From: UBA4744 sp963707435
GTDB lineage: Bacteria > Actinomycetota > Acidimicrobiia > Spongiisociales > UBA4744
Assembly: GCA_963707435.1 (NCBI GenBank)
Contig: CAVPPF010000007.1
Location: forward strand, 434,001-498,000
DNA length: 64,000 nt
Direction: 5' to 3'
In this document: in pieces, positions 62,236-64,000 of the stretch
Position numbering within the stretch: position 1 is the first letter of the stretch
Layout of the letters: each line of letters opens with the position of its first letter
Position numbers and translations under genes: made by a program
Notes under the pieces: model-generated
Told to the model about the DNA's origin: nothing
The model's database searches: none
What the model saw: only the letters and a program-made list of their open reading frames with translations

Positions 62236-63000
62236 TCAGCCCGTTCCGGATATCTGTGAGTGATCAGGTTCGAGCGGGTCGAACACATCGAGCGGATCGA
62301 CCTCCCCCGCTCCTGTGGCGCGAACGATCTCGATCTCGCCGTCTCGGAGAGCGGACGCCAGGCGCAGGCTCGTTGATCCGTCGATCGCGACCGTGACACT
62401 GAAACCGCCGGTGAATTGATTGTCGGCCCCCCCAACGTCCAGAACCTCGACTCCGGTGGCGACGTATCCCGCCACGCCGTTGCGGACCACGATGACATCA
62501 ACGCGGTCGCCTCCCTGGAGGCCCCCGGCGACGGCGTGGCCCCGGTCGATGGGAATGCTCATCGCACGTAGATCGGAGGGGGTCGCTCCCGTGCGGAAGT
62601 CGGTCGCGCGAACTGGAACACCGGCCGGAACTGTTCGGGTGACCACCCATCCTTCCTCGATGGCGCGCTGTGCTTGTTCGGGATTCAGAAAGGTTCCGAG
62701 CACACCCTCGTCGACCACGCCGATCTCGACGTACCGGAAGCCCCCTGCATCAACCGTCACTCCGGCTCGCAGCTCGGAGGCGGCCGTAGCGATCAGGAAG
62801 GTCTCGTCCCGGCTATGCAAGAGCGCAAACACGAGAAGGAAGGCACCGAGGCCGGCCACGATCATGATCACGTGGCCCAGGCTCACCCGGCTCATGAAAC
62901 CGCGCCGCGGCGGATGTGGTTCAACCAACCATGAACTACGTTGCGTGGTCGCTGCAGCCTTCCCAGCCACTGCCCTCATCCCCTTCAGCGCCGTCGCCAA
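62236..63000 (-). CDS. cpaB: SAF-domain Flp pilus assembly protein CpaB
   Basis: 254 aa from the TTG at 63000. N-terminal membrane helix (LGHVIMIVAGLGAFLLVFALL), then a SAF domain (AASELRAGVTVDAGGFRYVEI; VVTRTVPAGVPVRATDF) and RcpC/CpaB C-terminal part (DRGHAVAGGLQGGDRVDVIVV). In monoderms it is thought to work at the outer face of the membrane. TTG at 63000 has AAGG 5 nt upstream; ATG 62979 and 62895 are alternatives. 3 nt separate it from the CpaE-like gene. Confidence 0.85.
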   Translation of the reverse strand: MATALKGMRAVAGKAAATTQRSSWLVEPHPPRRGFMSRVSLGHVIMIVAGLGAFLLVFALLHSRDETFLIATAASELRAGVTVDAGGFRYVEIGVVDEGVLGTFLNPEQAQRAIEEGWVVTRTVPAGVPVRATDFRTGATPSDLRAMSIPIDRGHAVAGGLQGGDRVDVIVVRNGVAGYVATGVEVLDVGGADNQFTGGFSVTVAIDGSTSLRLASALRDGEIEIVRATGAGEVDPLDVFDPLEPDHSQISGTG

Positions 63001-63105
63001 CCTTACCTTATCTTAAACAACGTTGGGCCGGCGTGCCAGGGAGCCGTGAGGAGTTCCGTCGGTTCACGGAGGGTGTTCACAATCTTGGCGGCGAGCGCGA
63101 GCAGG

Positions 63106-63654
63106 TCAGTGATTGACCACCGCGGCGAGCCACCGAACGGGAACAATCCATTCCCGGCCTGCGGCTCCCTCCACGATGACATGGTCACGGGCCCGGATCG
63201 TCAGCTTCCCACTGACGGGGGCACGTGCGAAAGGACAAATGAATTCGCAGGTGGTTTGCGCTTGCTCCAGTTCGGCCAGTCGGGCGGCAAACGAAGCGGC
63301 TCCGTGCCGCACGGCCCCCACCCCGGTCGTGGCTGCCGCCTCGACGATCCGCAAGACGATCGGGCCGCCCAGATTCACATCGACGTTCGCCTGCCCGCTC
63401 AGCATGAGCAGGTCGTTGCGCGTGTGCCGGATAAAGCCCTGGAACGTAGATGTTCCGCTCCAGACTTCTACGAGGTCTCCCCGGCTCATGGCGTCGTACG
63501 CGACTTCCGACAAAGTCCCGCCCCGCCGGGCCTGCTTCATCGCCCAGTACTCGTCCTCCTCGGCGGCCAGGCGGAATCCACCTTCGGTGTGCTCGCGGAG
63601 TTGACGGCGTACCTGCTCGTATTCTTCGCTTTCGCTCTTCGCCACGATGCCCAT
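63106..63654 (-). CDS. Hypothetical protein upstream of the Tad operon
   Basis: 182 aa, no family recognised. The N-terminal half is charged and helical (SESEEYEQVRRQLREHTEGG; DEYWAMKQARRGGTLSEV). The C-terminal half looks beta-rich, like an Sm/Hfq- or SH3-type fold (DLVEVWSGTSTFQGFIRHTR; LLMLSGQANVDVNLGG; WIVPVRWLAAVVNH). No signal or membrane segment. 105 nt before cpaB on the same strand, so possibly unrelated to the pilus. Confidence 0.6.
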   Translation of the reverse strand: MGIVAKSESEEYEQVRRQLREHTEGGFRLAAEEDEYWAMKQARRGGTLSEVAYDAMSRGDLVEVWSGTSTFQGFIRHTRNDLLMLSGQANVDVNLGGPIVLRIVEAAATTGVGAVRHGAASFAARLAELEQAQTTCEFICPFARAPVSGKLTIRARDHVIVEGAAGREWIVPVRWLAAVVNH

Positions 63655-63721
63655 CCTGTCCTAAACCAGGCTACCCCGGTGATGCTGCGCAACTCTCGTT
63701 CTCAACTACCGTGCCCTGGTC

Positions 63722-64000
63722 ATGAAACCCGGCAACACTCCCCTCGTCGCGCTGGACAACCTCGCACCGTCCGGAACCCGCCTGTTCGCCAAGCTCGAGT
63801 GGTTCAACCCGACCGGTTCGATCAAGGATCGAGCGGCCTGGTTCATGTTCCACAATGCCGTGCAAACCGGCAAGCTCGTGCCCGGTCAACCGATGATCGA
63901 GGCCACCTCAGGCAACACCGGCATCGGGCTGGCCCGTCTTGCGCTGATCTATCGGCACCCGATGGTGATCTGCCTTCCCAGTTCTGCCACCGAGGAACGA
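63722..64000 (+). CDS. PLP-dependent cysteine synthase-like protein (3' end outside window)
   Basis: First 93 residues only. It has the tryptophan-synthase-beta/cysteine-synthase fold start: NTPLVALDNL, LEWFNPTGSIKDRAAWFM with the PLP-binding Lys, and EATSGNTGIGLARLAL with the substrate loop. Expected reaction: beta-replacement on O-acetyl- or O-phosphoserine. The gene runs off the right edge. ATG at 63722 with no clear ribosome-binding site. Confidence 0.9.
   Translation, partial: MKPGNTPLVALDNLAPSGTRLFAKLEWFNPTGSIKDRAAWFMFHNAVQTGKLVPGQPMIEATSGNTGIGLARLALIYRHPMVICLPSSATEER

Overview
This is a GC-rich bacterial chromosome segment, most likely from an uncultured Actinomycetota, probably class Acidimicrobiia. 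The reasons are the sequence character of the 16S gene, an extra block of roughly 70-80 nt in 23S domain III (typical of high-GC Gram-positives), TipA-type MerR and DrrAB-type proteins, Thr-rich lipoprotein linkers, no outer-membrane genes, and many starts with a TANNNT box 6-8 nt upstream (a leaderless-mRNA signature). The class assignment is inference; a 16S search would settle it.

Layout. 1-7.9 kb: the end of pheT, then argF and a 3-methyladenine glycosylase; a class A penicillin-binding protein with two PASTA domains and a lipobox; tyrS; and an ABHD18-like hydrolase overlapping tyrS tail to tail. 7.9-14.3 kb: a complete rRNA operon (16S-23S-5S) with tandem promoters, two long-range processing stems, no spacer tRNA and a strong terminator. 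Its 23S gene carries a 753-nt group I intron encoding a single-motif LAGLIDADG endonuclease. 14.3-26.9 kb: housekeeping and small genes (TPR protein, L,D-transpeptidase, MBL hydrolase, SSB-like protein, gamma-glutamyltransferase, SURF1, galactokinase, thioredoxin under a CsoR/CstR-like operator, pirin, a methyltransferase and an acetyltransferase). 26.9-45 kb: a YcaQ-like winged-helix protein, a molybdopterin oxidoreductase, MFS transporter, Spondin_N protein, TipA-like regulator, PH-domain protein, a large unrecognised protein, a CREST ceramidase-like protein, SDR, pentapeptide and ROK proteins, aldo/keto reductase, a DrrAB ABC exporter and a GH97 glycosidase. 45-53.3 kb: a polar amino-acid ABC importer; SAM hydrolase plus adenosine deaminase; YceI; an esterase; and an Asp/His-rich protein with a CxxCH motif. 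53.4-63.7 kb: a cyclase-ATPase-TPR regulator next to a tightly overlapping Tad/Flp pilus operon (CpaB, CpaE, TadA, TadB, TadC, Flp pilin and three TadE/TadG-like pseudopilins). The window ends inside a cysteine-synthase-like gene.

How genes work together: the Tad genes form one translationally coupled assembly line. The SAM hydrolase would release adenosine that the adjacent deaminase converts to inosine. The importer is a complete binding protein-permease-ATPase set.

The best-supported unusual element is the 23S group I intron. The guide sequence, P4, P7, P9 and terminal G can all be read directly, and the exact insertion site (after U1951, E. coli numbering) follows from the guide.
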